From positions 1,550,001 to 1,614,000 of the forward strand of contig NZ_CP014619.1 of the NCBI RefSeq assembly GCF_002074055.1: 64,000 nt of DNA, written 5' to 3'. This DNA is from Frondihabitans sp. 762G35. GTDB taxonomy: Bacteria > Actinomycetota > Actinomycetes > Actinomycetales > Microbacteriaceae. Shown here piece after piece: positions 43,298 to 50,610 of the stretch. The notes beneath the pieces were generated by a model, which saw only the letters and a list, made by a program, of their open reading frames with translations, did no database searches and had not been told where the DNA came from. The stretch's first letter is position 1; each line of letters starts with the position of its first letter. The position numbers and the translations under genes were made by a program.

Positions 43298-43386
43298 GGG
43301 GACCCCTTTCGGCGGCGTGAGGAGACGCCCCCGCCGATGCGGGGACGCGCCGCGCTCGCCACCCTAGCCACCGAGCTCGGCATCGC

Positions 43387-44310
43387 TCAGGCCTCGACGC
43401 GGTCGCGGCTCCTGCGCGCCGCCTCGCGAGGGGCGTCCGCCGGATGGTGGACGACGACCGTGGGGACGGTCGGTCGCGCCGAGAGCGCCGACGAGACCGA
43501 CCCGAGGAGGTGCCGCGCGACGGCGCTGCGGGCGTGGTCGCCGACGACTAGGACGTCCGCGTGGCGGGCCAGTCGCTCCAGCTCGACCTCCGGCCGACCC
43601 CGGACGACACGGCGCACGACGGGCACGTCCGGGAAGTCCGTCAGCCCCACCTCGATGGACTCCTCGAGCAGTTCCTCGTGCTGGTGCTGCATCAGCGCCT
43701 CGAGGGCCGGCGGCGAGACGAAGACGTCGTCCCACACCACCGGTTCGCTCCAGACGTGCACCGCCACGAGCCGGTCCCCGGTCTGCCGAGCTTCGTCCGC
43801 CGCGAAGCGGAGCGCCTCGAGGGCCGCGTGCGTCCCGTCGACACCGACGACGATGGACCGTGTCAGCGACTCCTCGTCGGCGGTCGCGGGGGGTCGACCG
43901 TGCTCGGGAACGATGACGACGGGGCCGGTCGCGAGCGTCGCCAGCTGGGCGGCGACCCGGTGGCGGCGCGCCTCGAGGCGGGGACGGGAGTCCCGTCCCA
44001 CGACGACGGTGGCGCCCCGGAGCGCCGAGCCCAGGAGGACCTCCACGACGTCGCCGAAGAGGACCTCGCACGACACGCTCAGGTCGGGGTGCGCGCGCCG
44101 CAGGCGGGCGACGCGGTGGAGGAGGTGCCGCTCGGAGGCGTCGACCTCGAGTCGAGGCTCCAGGTCGTCCGGACTCGTCGGCCGGGGAACCGGCAGGATG
44201 CGCACGACCGACAGCGGTCGCCCGCGCCGGGTCTCCCGGAGCGCCGCCCATTCGAGGGAGGCCTCCGAGGCCGACGAGCCGTCCCAGGCCGCCACCGTCG
44301 ACTCGGTCAT
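43387..44310 (-). CDS. Universal stress protein, two UspA domains
   Basis: A 307-residue tandem UspA protein. Domain 1: VAAWDGSSASEASLEWAA to ATLATGPVVIVPEHG. Domain 2: RSIVVGVDGTHAALEALRFA with the nucleotide loop region VLVVGDHARSAVARHLLGSV and TVPTVVVHHPA. The second domain retains the G-x-x-x-R-x-x-L-G-S-V-S pattern of ATP-binding Usps. The ATG overlaps the upstream Usp stop by 4 nt, so the pair is one operon. Confidence 0.92.
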   Translation of the reverse strand: MTESTVAAWDGSSASEASLEWAALRETRRGRPLSVVRILPVPRPTSPDDLEPRLEVDASERHLLHRVARLRRAHPDLSVSCEVLFGDVVEVLLGSALRGATVVVGRDSRPRLEARRHRVAAQLATLATGPVVIVPEHGRPPATADEESLTRSIVVGVDGTHAALEALRFAADEARQTGDRLVAVHVWSEPVVWDDVFVSPPALEALMQHQHEELLEESIEVGLTDFPDVPVVRRVVRGRPEVELERLARHADVLVVGDHARSAVARHLLGSVSSALSARPTVPTVVVHHPADAPREAARRSRDRVEA

Positions 44311-45203
44311 CGGGACACCGCCCCGGACAGCGACGCCAGGGAGAACCCGGCGACGGTGCCCGGACCGAGGATGGCGATCGGACACGGCATCGACTCGAGG
44401 AGGGCGGTCGAGACCGAGCCCAGGACGAGACTCGCCAGAGGGCCGCGACCGCGCGCCCCGACGACGACGAGCTCGGCGTCCCTCGCCCGGTCGAGGAGCG
44501 CGTGCGAGGCGGTCCCCACGTCCAGGTGCGACGCGTGCAGCAGATCGGGTGCGGCCCGGCCCACGAGGGCCGACGCCTCCGCCAGCACCCGGCGGTGAGC
44601 GTCCTCCAGCCAGGGCGCGCCCTCGATGTCCCCTCCCCGGATCGGATTCATCAGCGGCCCCAGCCAGGCGTGCACCAGGTCGAGCGGCGAGCCGTCCCGG
44701 TCGGCCTCGCGGGCGGCGAACACGACGGCGGCGTCGGATTCGGGAGACGAGTCGACGCCCACCACGATGCCCCGGGCATCCTGCGGGGACGTCTCGGGAA
44801 CGATGACGACGGGGCCCCGCGCGTGTCCGGCGAGCTGGCCGCCGAACGACCAGGCGAAGCGGAAGTACGGTGCGCTGCGGTGGCGGGTGCCGATCACGAG
44901 CACCGTCTGCGGCGACGAGTTGTCGAGCAGGATCTCCGTGGCGTCGCCCGAGACGAGCTCCGAGGTCACCGCGAGACCCGGGTGCTCTGTCCGTAATCGG
45001 GCGATCTCGTCGTCGAGCGAGACGATCGATGCGGCCGTGACCTCGTCCGCCCACAGCGCCTCGGACTCGACGAAGGGGAACGGGCCGAGGACCCGGAGGA
45101 CGTGCAGCCCGCCCCCGTGCCGACGGGCGCGCCTCGCCGCCCAGTCGAGAGCCGCCCGCGAGGCGCTGCTGCCGTCCCAACCGACGATCGTGGCGTGGGT
45201 CAT
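44307..45203 (-). CDS. Universal stress protein, two UspA domains
   Basis: A 298-residue tandem UspA protein. Domain 1 begins ATIVGWDGSSASRAALDWAA; domain 2 begins RGIVVGVDSSPESDAAVVFA and carries the ATP loop VVVGARGRGPLASLVLGSVS with ALLESMPCPIAILG. It is the first gene of the pair. GAGAGGA lies about 9 nt before the ATG. A DosR-like box is located 77-90 nt upstream. Double Usps of this kind belong to hypoxia/dormancy regulons in other Actinobacteria. Confidence 0.93.
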   Translation of the reverse strand: MTHATIVGWDGSSASRAALDWAARRARRHGGGLHVLRVLGPFPFVESEALWADEVTAASIVSLDDEIARLRTEHPGLAVTSELVSGDATEILLDNSSPQTVLVIGTRHRSAPYFRFAWSFGGQLAGHARGPVVIVPETSPQDARGIVVGVDSSPESDAAVVFAAREADRDGSPLDLVHAWLGPLMNPIRGGDIEGAPWLEDAHRRVLAEASALVGRAAPDLLHASHLDVGTASHALLDRARDAELVVVGARGRGPLASLVLGSVSTALLESMPCPIAILGPGTVAGFSLASLSGAVSR

Positions 45204-45279
45204 GATCCGAATCCTCTCGTCCGTCCGGCGCTATCGCCGGTGGTCGGCCCAGGATCCCCGTGCTCGCGCTCTCGGAGCA

Positions 45280-45293
45280 GGGCCGAAAGTCCC
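45280..45293 (-). promoter_or_regulatory. DosR-like box ahead of the Usp operon
   Basis: GGGACTTTCGGCCC on the minus strand, an imperfect palindrome close to the published mycobacterial DosR core GGGACTNNNGTCCC. It lies in the gap between the PPOX gene and the first Usp gene. A matching box precedes the PPOX gene. Confidence 0.5.
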
Positions 45294-45333
45294 GACGGGC
45301 TCCGGCCGGGATGGGGTGACGCCGCCGCGGGCG

Positions 45334-45750
45334 TCAGGAACGCGACGGCGGCGTGGGCAGGAGGCGTCCCGTCATGAGCACGGGCTCGATCCGGACCCGG
45401 TGCGGCTTGAGGGTGTCGACCCAGGAGCGGATGGGGTGGCGCTCGTCGGCCTCGACTTTCTCGTCGTCGGTGAGGACACCGGCGATGCCGCGGACGACCA
45501 CGCTCCAGACGACGTCCCCGAGGTCGCCGTCGGCCTCGAACACGACGTCCCGACCCCGGACGAACGCGTCGAACTTCCGTCCGCCGGCGGTGAGGAGGTG
45601 GATGTTGCCTCGGTCGACGACGTAGTTGACCGGGAAGATCTCGACGCGTCCGTCCGCGAGGAACGCGAGGCGGCCCACTCGATGCCTCCGGAGGTGGTCG
45701 AGGCACTGGGTCGCGCTCAGGTCGGTGATGACGTCGTCGGTCGCAGCCAT
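45334..45750 (-). CDS. Pyridoxamine 5'-phosphate oxidase-fold protein
   Basis: A 138-residue split-barrel flavin-binding-type protein: CLDHLRRHRVGRLAFLADGR, VEIFPVNYVVDRGNIHLLTA, FDAFVRGRDVVFEADGD and VVVRGIAGVLTDDEKV. Members bind FMN, F420 or haem; the cofactor is not decidable here. Position next to two Usps and a shared box type link it to the stress-protein operon. A DosR-like box sits 35-48 nt before the ATG. Confidence 0.88.
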   Translation of the reverse strand: MAATDDVITDLSATQCLDHLRRHRVGRLAFLADGRVEIFPVNYVVDRGNIHLLTAGGRKFDAFVRGRDVVFEADGDLGDVVWSVVVRGIAGVLTDDEKVEADERHPIRSWVDTLKPHRVRIEPVLMTGRLLPTPPSRS

Positions 45751-45784
45751 GCCCGAGTGTCTCGAGTGGTCCGCGGCGGCGACA

Positions 45785-45798
45785 GGGGCTTTCGTCCC
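45785..45798 (+). promoter_or_regulatory. DosR-like box ahead of the PPOX gene
   Basis: GGGGCTTTCGTCCC on the plus strand, sharing the GGGNCTTTCGNCCC pattern with the box at 45280-45293. Distance to the start codon suits activation. Confidence 0.5.
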
Positions 45799-45836
45799 GG
45801 CGGTGTCTGTGCCTGCTGTCACGAGGAGAATGATGG

Positions 45837-45909
45837 TGGGCGATACCGGACTCGAACCGATGACCTCTTCCGTGTGAAGGAAGCGCGCTACCAACTGCGC
45901 CAATCGCCC
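45837..45909 (-). tRNA. tRNA-Val (anticodon CAC)
   Basis: Minus strand. Acceptor GGGCGAT pairs with ATCGCCC; D arm GCGCAGTTGGTAGCGC; anticodon stem CTTCC/GGAAG with loop TTCACAC; T arm with GGTTCGAGTCC. Discriminator A is followed by encoded CCA (to 45834). TAGTAT (45924-45929) upstream may be its -10 box. Confidence 0.95.
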
Positions 45910-46012
45910 AATGGGACTCGTCGATACTACTGGACGACGCGTCTCCGGACCTATTCGACCGGGCCCGAGTTCCTCCCGTGTCGACGGCAGGAAGACACGA
46001 ATTGTTCTCAGT

Positions 46013-46042
46013 TTGTGCACGACGCCGACAATCGGTTAGAGT
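46013..46042 (+). promoter_or_regulatory. Promoter of the tRNA Gly-Cys-Val cluster
   Basis: TTGTGC (46013-46018) and TAGAGT (46037-46042) are 18 nt apart, a good match to a housekeeping promoter, 34 nt before the first tRNA. Confidence 0.55.
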
Positions 46043-46076
46043 TCCTGAGGTCGCGGGAACGCGGCAGAAACACAAT

Positions 46077-46148
46077 GCGGATGTGGCGCAGTGGTAGCGC
46101 ATCACCTTGCCAAGGTGAGGGTCGCGAGTTCGAATCTCGTCATCCGCT
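46077..46148 (+). tRNA. tRNA-Gly (anticodon GCC)
   Basis: Acceptor GCGGATG pairs with CATCCGC; anticodon stem TCACC/GGTGA with loop TTGCCAA; T loop TTCGAAT. Discriminator T; CCA is not encoded. Confidence 0.96.
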
Positions 46149-46234
46149 CGAGTGAAAGCTCACCAGAGAGGTGATCCACCTGTTTGGTGGCTTCTCCACT
46201 CCTGGTGAGGGGCCCTTCGGGGTGACACTCAGGT

Positions 46235-46305
46235 GGTGGGGTGGCCGAGAGGCGAGGCACCGGCCTGCAAAGCCGTTCACGCGGGTTCAAATCCCGTCCC
46301 CACCT
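46235..46305 (+). tRNA. tRNA-Cys (anticodon GCA)
   Basis: Acceptor GGTGGGG pairs with CCCCACC; anticodon loop CTGCAAA within CGGC/GCCG; T loop TTCAAAT. Discriminator T; CCA not encoded. Confidence 0.95.
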
Positions 46306-46318
46306 CGAGAAACACCCT

Positions 46319-46390
46319 GAGCGATTGGCGCAGCGGTAGCGCGCTTCCCTGACACGGAAGAGGTCACTGGTTCGATCCCAGTATCGCTCA
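46319..46390 (+). tRNA. tRNA-Val (anticodon GAC)
   Basis: Acceptor GAGCGAT pairs with ATCGCTC; D arm GCGCAGCGGTAGCGC; anticodon stem CTTCC/GGAAG with loop CTGACAC; T loop TTCGATC. Discriminator A; CCA not encoded. Only 13 nt after tRNA-Cys. Confidence 0.95.
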
Positions 46391-46395
46391 CACAG

Positions 46396-46423
46396 AAAAA
46401 CCCCCGGCCTTCCGGGGGTTTTT
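46396..46423 (+). terminator. Rho-independent terminator of the tRNA cluster
   Basis: CCCCCGG and CCGGGGG form a 7-bp GC stem with a 4-nt loop, flanked by AAAAA and TTTTT. It is the only classical T-run terminator found in the window, 5 nt after the last tRNA. Confidence 0.92.
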
Positions 46424-46492
46424 GCTTTCCCCGTGAGGATCGCCGATAGCGCCTTTCGCGGGGTCAGCGCGGCACGACCACCCCGTGCGAGG

Positions 46493-46831
46493 TCATGCCT
46501 TTCGAGATCTCGAGGACGCGACCACGGTGCCGACGACGAGGGCGATCGCCCCGACGGCTGCAAGAACGATGCCGACGCCGACACTCGTGTAGTCGGGTGC
46601 GACGAAGTGCTGCGTGTATTGCGCGTACGTGTGAACGGGAAGCGTCGGAAGAGGCCCGGAGAACACCGTCGACGCGCGGTCGATGGATGCCTTCGACACG
46701 AGCGCGATCATCACGCCGACGACGAGGGCCACCACCCCGACAGCGAGAAGCAGGACGACGATCGGTTTTCGTCGCGGGGAGACACCGCCCGGTATCGGAC
46801 GCGGCCCTCCGCCCAGGGGCGCATCGGTCAT
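46493..46831 (-). CDS. Small two-helix membrane protein
   Basis: A 112-residue protein with two membrane helices (PIVVLLLAVGVVALVVGVMI and VGVGIVLAAVGAIALVVGTV) and an outer loop rich in aromatic residues (HTYAQYTQHFVAPDY). Family unknown. TAGTTT (46838-46843) lies 6 nt before the ATG, so probably leaderless. Confidence 0.65.
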   Translation of the reverse strand: MTDAPLGGGPRPIPGGVSPRRKPIVVLLLAVGVVALVVGVMIALVSKASIDRASTVFSGPLPTLPVHTYAQYTQHFVAPDYTSVGVGIVLAAVGAIALVVGTVVASSRSRKA

Positions 46832-46837
46832 GAGGGA

Positions 46838-46843
46838 AAACTA
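46838..46843 (-). promoter_or_regulatory. Leaderless-type -10 box
   Basis: TAGTTT on the minus strand, 6 nt before the ATG at 46831. Confidence 0.45.
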
Positions 46844-46939
46844 GACGATCGGGGCGCCGAGCGCTACCGGACGCAGCCGCGTCGCAGTGCGAAATGGCGA
46901 CGTCAGGCTTCCGGGCGCGGTGGCGCGACTCCCCAGCAG

Positions 46940-47233
46940 CTACAGGGCAGCGCACTCCATGCAGACCGGCCCGAGCTTCGACTCGTGGTCGAGCTGGATC
47001 CGCGGGCGCACCAGGAAGCACTCGACGCAGGTGAACTCGTTCTCCTGCATCGGGAGCACGACGACGTCGAGCGCGTCGTCGATGATCGCGGCATCGAGCT
47101 CGAAGCCGTCGGCGCTGTCGCCCTCGTCGAGGTCGGCTGCGAGGCCGGTGGCCTTCGTTCCGCGAGCCTCGATCGAGATGGTGTTCTCGTCGCCGTCGGG
47201 GGCGTTGCGGGGTGCGTCGTAGTCGGCGGCCAT
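46940..47233 (-). CDS. DUF4193 family protein
   Basis: A 97-residue acidic protein ending in two Cys pairs, TCVECFLVRPR and GPVCMECAAL, which should bind one zinc ion. This layout defines DUF4193, a family restricted to Actinobacteria and conserved with no known function. The ATG has CAGGAGA about 6 nt upstream. Confidence 0.9.
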   Translation of the reverse strand: MAADYDAPRNAPDGDENTISIEARGTKATGLAADLDEGDSADGFELDAAIIDDALDVVVLPMQENEFTCVECFLVRPRIQLDHESKLGPVCMECAAL

Positions 47234-47358
47234 GGTGATCTCCTGCAGGTTCGTGAAGTGGTCAGGCTCCGTTGCCCGCCGCCACTATAGATGCACGATC
47301 CTGTCCGTCACGTCGTGTTCGCCTGCAGAGTATCCGTCTGAGCGTCGGTGGCCCCGCC

Positions 47359-47364
47359 TACTGT
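47359..47364 (+). promoter_or_regulatory. Leaderless-type -10 box
   Basis: TACTGT ends 7 nt before the ATG at 47372. Confidence 0.5.
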
Positions 47365-47371
47365 CGCTGGC

Positions 47372-47710
47372 ATGGGAGTCGCCGGACCGGGCAAGAGCGT
47401 CGACGCGGTACTTCGACGCCGGCCCGATGAGCACCCGTTCGCGATCCCGGTCGCACCGGGCACCCAGGGGCTCTGGCTCATCCGGGTCACGCCGACGCCT
47501 CTCGGCGACGTCCTGAAGCGCTCCGAGGGCGGCGCCTTCGTCTACGACGTCTACGCCCACTGCCGCGACGACGAGGGTGGTCGGCCGTGGCTCAGGACGT
47601 TCCGGAGGTTCAACTCGGCCGTCGCCTGGGCTGCTCAGCATGAGCGTGACATCTTCGAGCTGATCGCGAAGAACTCCCCCGAGCCGGAGCCGTGGCCGCC
47701 GCCGCAGTAG
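47372..47710 (+). CDS. Hypothetical protein
   Basis: A 112-residue soluble protein without a recognised family. VTPTPLGDVLKRSEGGAFVY and DVYAHCRDDEGGRPWLRTFR suggest a compact alpha/beta fold. The C-terminus is Pro/Glu-rich. ATG 47372 is chosen over GTG 47348 because TACTGT lies 7 nt upstream. Confidence 0.65.
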   Translation: MGVAGPGKSVDAVLRRRPDEHPFAIPVAPGTQGLWLIRVTPTPLGDVLKRSEGGAFVYDVYAHCRDDEGGRPWLRTFRRFNSAVAWAAQHERDIFELIAKNSPEPEPWPPPQ

Positions 47711-47719
47711 CCCCCCTTG

Positions 47720-47905
47720 CTACGACGTCCGATCGTCCTCGGTCGGGTCTCGATCACCGACGAGGTCGACGTCGAGGTCCCGGTGCCCGTATGTGGCGAT
47801 GCCATCGACGTCACGGGCCGCCGACGAGACGACGCCCGCGCGTTCGCCGAGTACCGCCCTCCGCAGGCGACCGATCCGGGGGCGACGGTGCTCCGATGCG
47901 TCCAT
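47720..47905 (-). CDS. Possible small protein
   Basis: A 61-codon frame on the minus strand (MDASEHRRPRIGRLRRAVLG at the start, DRDPTEDDRTS at the end). The coding case rests on TAGTGT (47912-47917) placed 6 nt before the ATG. No homology is recognised, and at this GC content such a frame can occur by chance. The remaining 196 nt up to 48101 show no gene. Confidence 0.35.
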   Translation of the reverse strand: MDASEHRRPRIGRLRRAVLGERAGVVSSAARDVDGIATYGHRDLDVDLVGDRDPTEDDRTS

Positions 47906-48101
47906 GCGCCGACACTACGTCCGTCACGCGTCGAGCAGAACCCGCGGGGCCGACCGCGTGCCGGCCCGGACCGCCAGTGTTTCCCGCGCCGGCTCGCTCT
48001 TCAGGGCGGCGGCGGCTCAGGGGGTGGCGCCGCCAAGGAGATCGGCGGATGCTTGACGCCAGCCGCACGGCGAACACCGCCACCCGTTCGAAGGAGAACC
48101 G

Positions 48102-48440
48102 ATGCGCTTCCTGCTTCTCATCTGCACCGATCCGGAGGCGCCCGCCTACGTCGCCGAGGAGGACGACATCGGCGACTGGGTCGAGGAGGTCACGACGAGG
48201 AAGCTGGCCGTCGAGGGCGACCGGATCCGCCCGGCCGACGACGGGAGGACGGTCACGCTGCGCGACGGGGCCGTCCGCGTCGCGGAGGGCAGCACCGGCG
48301 GCCTCACCGACCGCATCGCCGGCTTCGACCTCCTCGAGTGCGCATCGCTCGACGAGGCGGTCGACGTCGCGTCGAGGCACCCCATGGCGCGCTTCGGCCG
48401 CGTCGAGGTGCGACCGACCTGGCCCATCGACGGTCTCTGA
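48102..48440 (+). CDS. YCII/DGPF-type domain protein
   Basis: A 112-residue protein with the YCII-related start MRFLLLICTDPEAPAYVAEE and end (GFDLLECASLDEAVDVASRH, HPMARFGRVEVRPTW). Relatives are often encoded beside ECF sigma genes, but none is adjacent here. CGAAGGAGAA precedes the ATG, an excellent ribosome site. Confidence 0.85.
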   Translation: MRFLLLICTDPEAPAYVAEEDDIGDWVEEVTTRKLAVEGDRIRPADDGRTVTLRDGAVRVAEGSTGGLTDRIAGFDLLECASLDEAVDVASRHPMARFGRVEVRPTWPIDGL

Positions 48441-48490
48441 CGGAGACGGGTTGTCAAGCGGCTCGGCGGAGCGTAACGTGCCTGCTGATC

Positions 48491-48538
48491 GGCCCGGACC
48501 ACGCTGACGGACGGGCCGTTCCCCTGTGGTGACGGCCC
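48491..48538 (+). other. Two mutually exclusive hairpins
   Basis: GGCCCG (48491-48496) can pair with CGGGCC (48512-48517). The overlapping GGGCCGT (48513-48519) can pair instead with ACGGCCC (48532-48538). The shared strand makes the two structures exclusive, as in attenuators, but short GC-rich stems also arise by chance. Confidence 0.25.
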
Positions 48539-48611
48539 CACCCACCTCCTCCGCCGACCCGAGGCGCGACGGGAGACCCGTCGGCGATCAGGCCCACCGG
48601 TCTCGGCGGGT

Positions 48612-48635
48612 GTCCCGGACAACGGAGTCCGGGAC
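48612..48635 (+). terminator. Hairpin between YCII gene and metN
   Basis: GTCCCGGAC (48612-48620) and GTCCGGGAC (48627-48635) form a perfect 9-bp stem with a 6-nt loop and no T-run. It could end upstream transcription before the metN promoter. Confidence 0.4.
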
Positions 48636-48716
48636 GCCCGTCGACTCGACCGACGTCACACGCGGACATGATCGGTCACCGACCGACATCCACCCCGGTG
48701 GCGAGCCGGATGCCCC

Positions 48717-48722
48717 TACTGT
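48717..48722 (+). promoter_or_regulatory. Leaderless-type -10 box of metN
   Basis: TACTGT ends 6 nt before the metN ATG at 48729. A leaderless transcript would leave no room for a SAM riboswitch. Confidence 0.5.
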
Positions 48723-48728
48723 CGCCGC

Positions 48729-49763
48729 ATGATCCGAATCCAGCAGCTCACCAAGGCCTACGAGCACGGCGGCACCCGCACCGTCGTGCTGGACCGCCTC
48801 GACTTCGAGGTCGACTCCGGCGAGATCGCCGCCGTGGTCGGTCCGAGCGGGGCGGGCAAGTCGACGCTCGCCGCGTGCGTCAACCTGCTGGAGCACCCGA
48901 CGTCCGGTTCCGTCCTCGTCGACGGCGAGGACCTCACGGCGCTCTCCGAGGCCGGCCTCCGCGTCGCCCGCCGGCGGATCGGCACGATCTTCCAGTCCGA
49001 CGGGCTCTTCTCGAGGCGCACCGCCGCCCAGAACGTGGCGCTGCCGCTGGAGTACCTCGGCGTGACCGCCGCCGAGTCGAAGGCGCGCGTCGCCGAGCTC
49101 CTCGACCGGGTGGGCCTCGCCGATCGGGCGACTCACTATCCGCACCAGCTGTCCGGGGGCCAGCGGCAGCGCGTCGGAATCGCGCGCGCCCTGGCTCTCC
49201 GCCCGCGCATCCTGCTCTCCGACGAAGCCACCTCGGGGCTCGACCCCGACTCGACCCGGTCGATCCTCGGTCTCCTCCGCCAGCTGCGCGACGAACTCGA
49301 TCTCTCCATCCTGCTGATCACGCACGAGATGGACGTCGTCCGACAGGTCGCCGACACCGTCGGCCGCCTCGAGGGCGGCCGGTTCACCGAGTCCGGTCGG
49401 GTCGTGGATCTCCTGCAGGATCCGGTCTCCCGCCTCGGCCAGGACCTCCAGCCCCGCCGCGAGGCCCAGCCCGCCGCGGCCGGCGAGGTGCACCTCGCCG
49501 TGGCGTACGGCTCCTCCGCGGTCCCCACGGATTGGCTGGCGCGGCTCGGAGACGACCTCGGCTCCCCCGTCGGGCTCCTCGGCGCCTCCATCGAGGTCGT
49601 CGGCGGAGCCACCGTCGGTCACGCCACCGTCGGGATCCGCGAGGCGGATCTGCGCAGAGCCCGGGACGCGCTGCTCCGGCTGGGACTCACGCCTCGGGAC
49701 GGGGCACCGGCGGTGGGCGTCGACGCGGTCGTCGCCGACGCCGACCTGGAGCGTGTCGCGTGA
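48729..49763 (+). CDS. metN: Methionine-type ABC transporter ATP-binding protein
   Basis: A 344-residue ABC ATPase: Walker A GPSGAGKST (residues 39-47), Q-loop IGTIFQSDGL, signature LSGGQRQRVG, Walker B ILLSDEATSGLD, H-loop LLITHEMDV. The last 100 residues form a NIL/ACT-like domain (ATVGHATVGIREADLRRARD), diagnostic of MetN, which senses methionine and inhibits uptake. Its stop overlaps the permease start. Confidence 0.93.
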   Translation: MIRIQQLTKAYEHGGTRTVVLDRLDFEVDSGEIAAVVGPSGAGKSTLAACVNLLEHPTSGSVLVDGEDLTALSEAGLRVARRRIGTIFQSDGLFSRRTAAQNVALPLEYLGVTAAESKARVAELLDRVGLADRATHYPHQLSGGQRQRVGIARALALRPRILLSDEATSGLDPDSTRSILGLLRQLRDELDLSILLITHEMDVVRQVADTVGRLEGGRFTESGRVVDLLQDPVSRLGQDLQPRREAQPAAAGEVHLAVAYGSSAVPTDWLARLGDDLGSPVGLLGASIEVVGGATVGHATVGIREADLRRARDALLRLGLTPRDGAPAVGVDAVVADADLERVA

Positions 49764-50524
49764 GCGCTCTGTCGGCGCCTCTGGCCGCGTCGATCGGCGA
49801 GGTCCGTGTCCCGCTCGACCGGATCGCCGGGCTCGTCCTCCCGGCCCTGGGAGACACCGTCGTCATGGTGGGCGTCACCATGGTGATCGTCGTCCTCGTG
49901 GGAGTACCGCTCGGGGCCGTGGTCCACAACACGGCGCGGGGAGGTCTGTACGAGCATCCTGCGGTCCACGCCGTCGTCGGCTGGGTCGTGAGCCTCGGGC
50001 GGTCGCTGCCTTTCCTCATCCTGATGGCCGCGATCATCCCGTTCACGCGTCTCATCACGGGCACGAACATCGGGATCCCCGCGGCCGTCGTGCCGATGTC
50101 GCTGGCCGGGATCGCGTTCTTCAGCCGGATCGTCGAGAACGCGCTCCGAGCCGTCCCGACGGAGTACGCCCGGGTGGCCCGCGCCTCGGGGGCGTCCCGG
50201 CTGCAGGTGATCCGCACGGCGCAGCTCGCCGAGGCGATCCCGCTGATCGTGGGCGGCCTCACGATCAACACGATCGCCATGATCGAGTACTCCGCCATCG
50301 CCGGGACCATCGGCGCCGGGGGCATCGGCTACGTGGCCGTGACCTACGGCTACCAGCGCTTCGACACGCGCGTCATGATCGCCACGATCGTGATCCTCGT
50401 GGCGCTCGTGGCCCTCGTCCAGTTCGTCGGCGACCGCCTCGCACGACGCCTCACGCCGAGCCTCGCCCGAAGGCGACCGGTCTCCGCCCGGACGCGCGCG
50501 TCGGAACCCTCCCCCGTCGTCTGA
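49760..50524 (+). CDS. metI: Methionine-type ABC transporter permease
   Basis: A 254-residue permease with five predicted helices. The coupling motif facing the ATPase is EYARVARASGASRLQVIRTA; YSAIAGTIGAGGIGYVAVTY is also typical of MetI. GTG 49760 overlaps the metN stop (GTGA), so the two are co-translated. The basic C-terminus is disordered. Confidence 0.92.
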   Translation: MSALSAPLAASIGEVRVPLDRIAGLVLPALGDTVVMVGVTMVIVVLVGVPLGAVVHNTARGGLYEHPAVHAVVGWVVSLGRSLPFLILMAAIIPFTRLITGTNIGIPAAVVPMSLAGIAFFSRIVENALRAVPTEYARVARASGASRLQVIRTAQLAEAIPLIVGGLTINTIAMIEYSAIAGTIGAGGIGYVAVTYGYQRFDTRVMIATIVILVALVALVQFVGDRLARRLTPSLARRRPVSARTRASEPSPVV

Positions 50525-50610
50525 CGCCTCCCCGTCACCGCAGCACCTTCCCCTTCCCTCTTTCCCCTTCTCCACCCCCGTCCCTCACCCCTCCCAGGAG
50601 CAGCTTCGCC

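Noticed and set aside
45837-46390. Integration site of a mobile element at the tRNA cluster
   Set aside because: No integrase and no duplicated tRNA 3' end was found; flanking genes look like ordinary chromosome.
48441-48728. SAM-type riboswitch ahead of metN
   Set aside because: No SAM-I, SAM-II or SAM-IV core could be recognised, and the likely metN promoter is leaderless.
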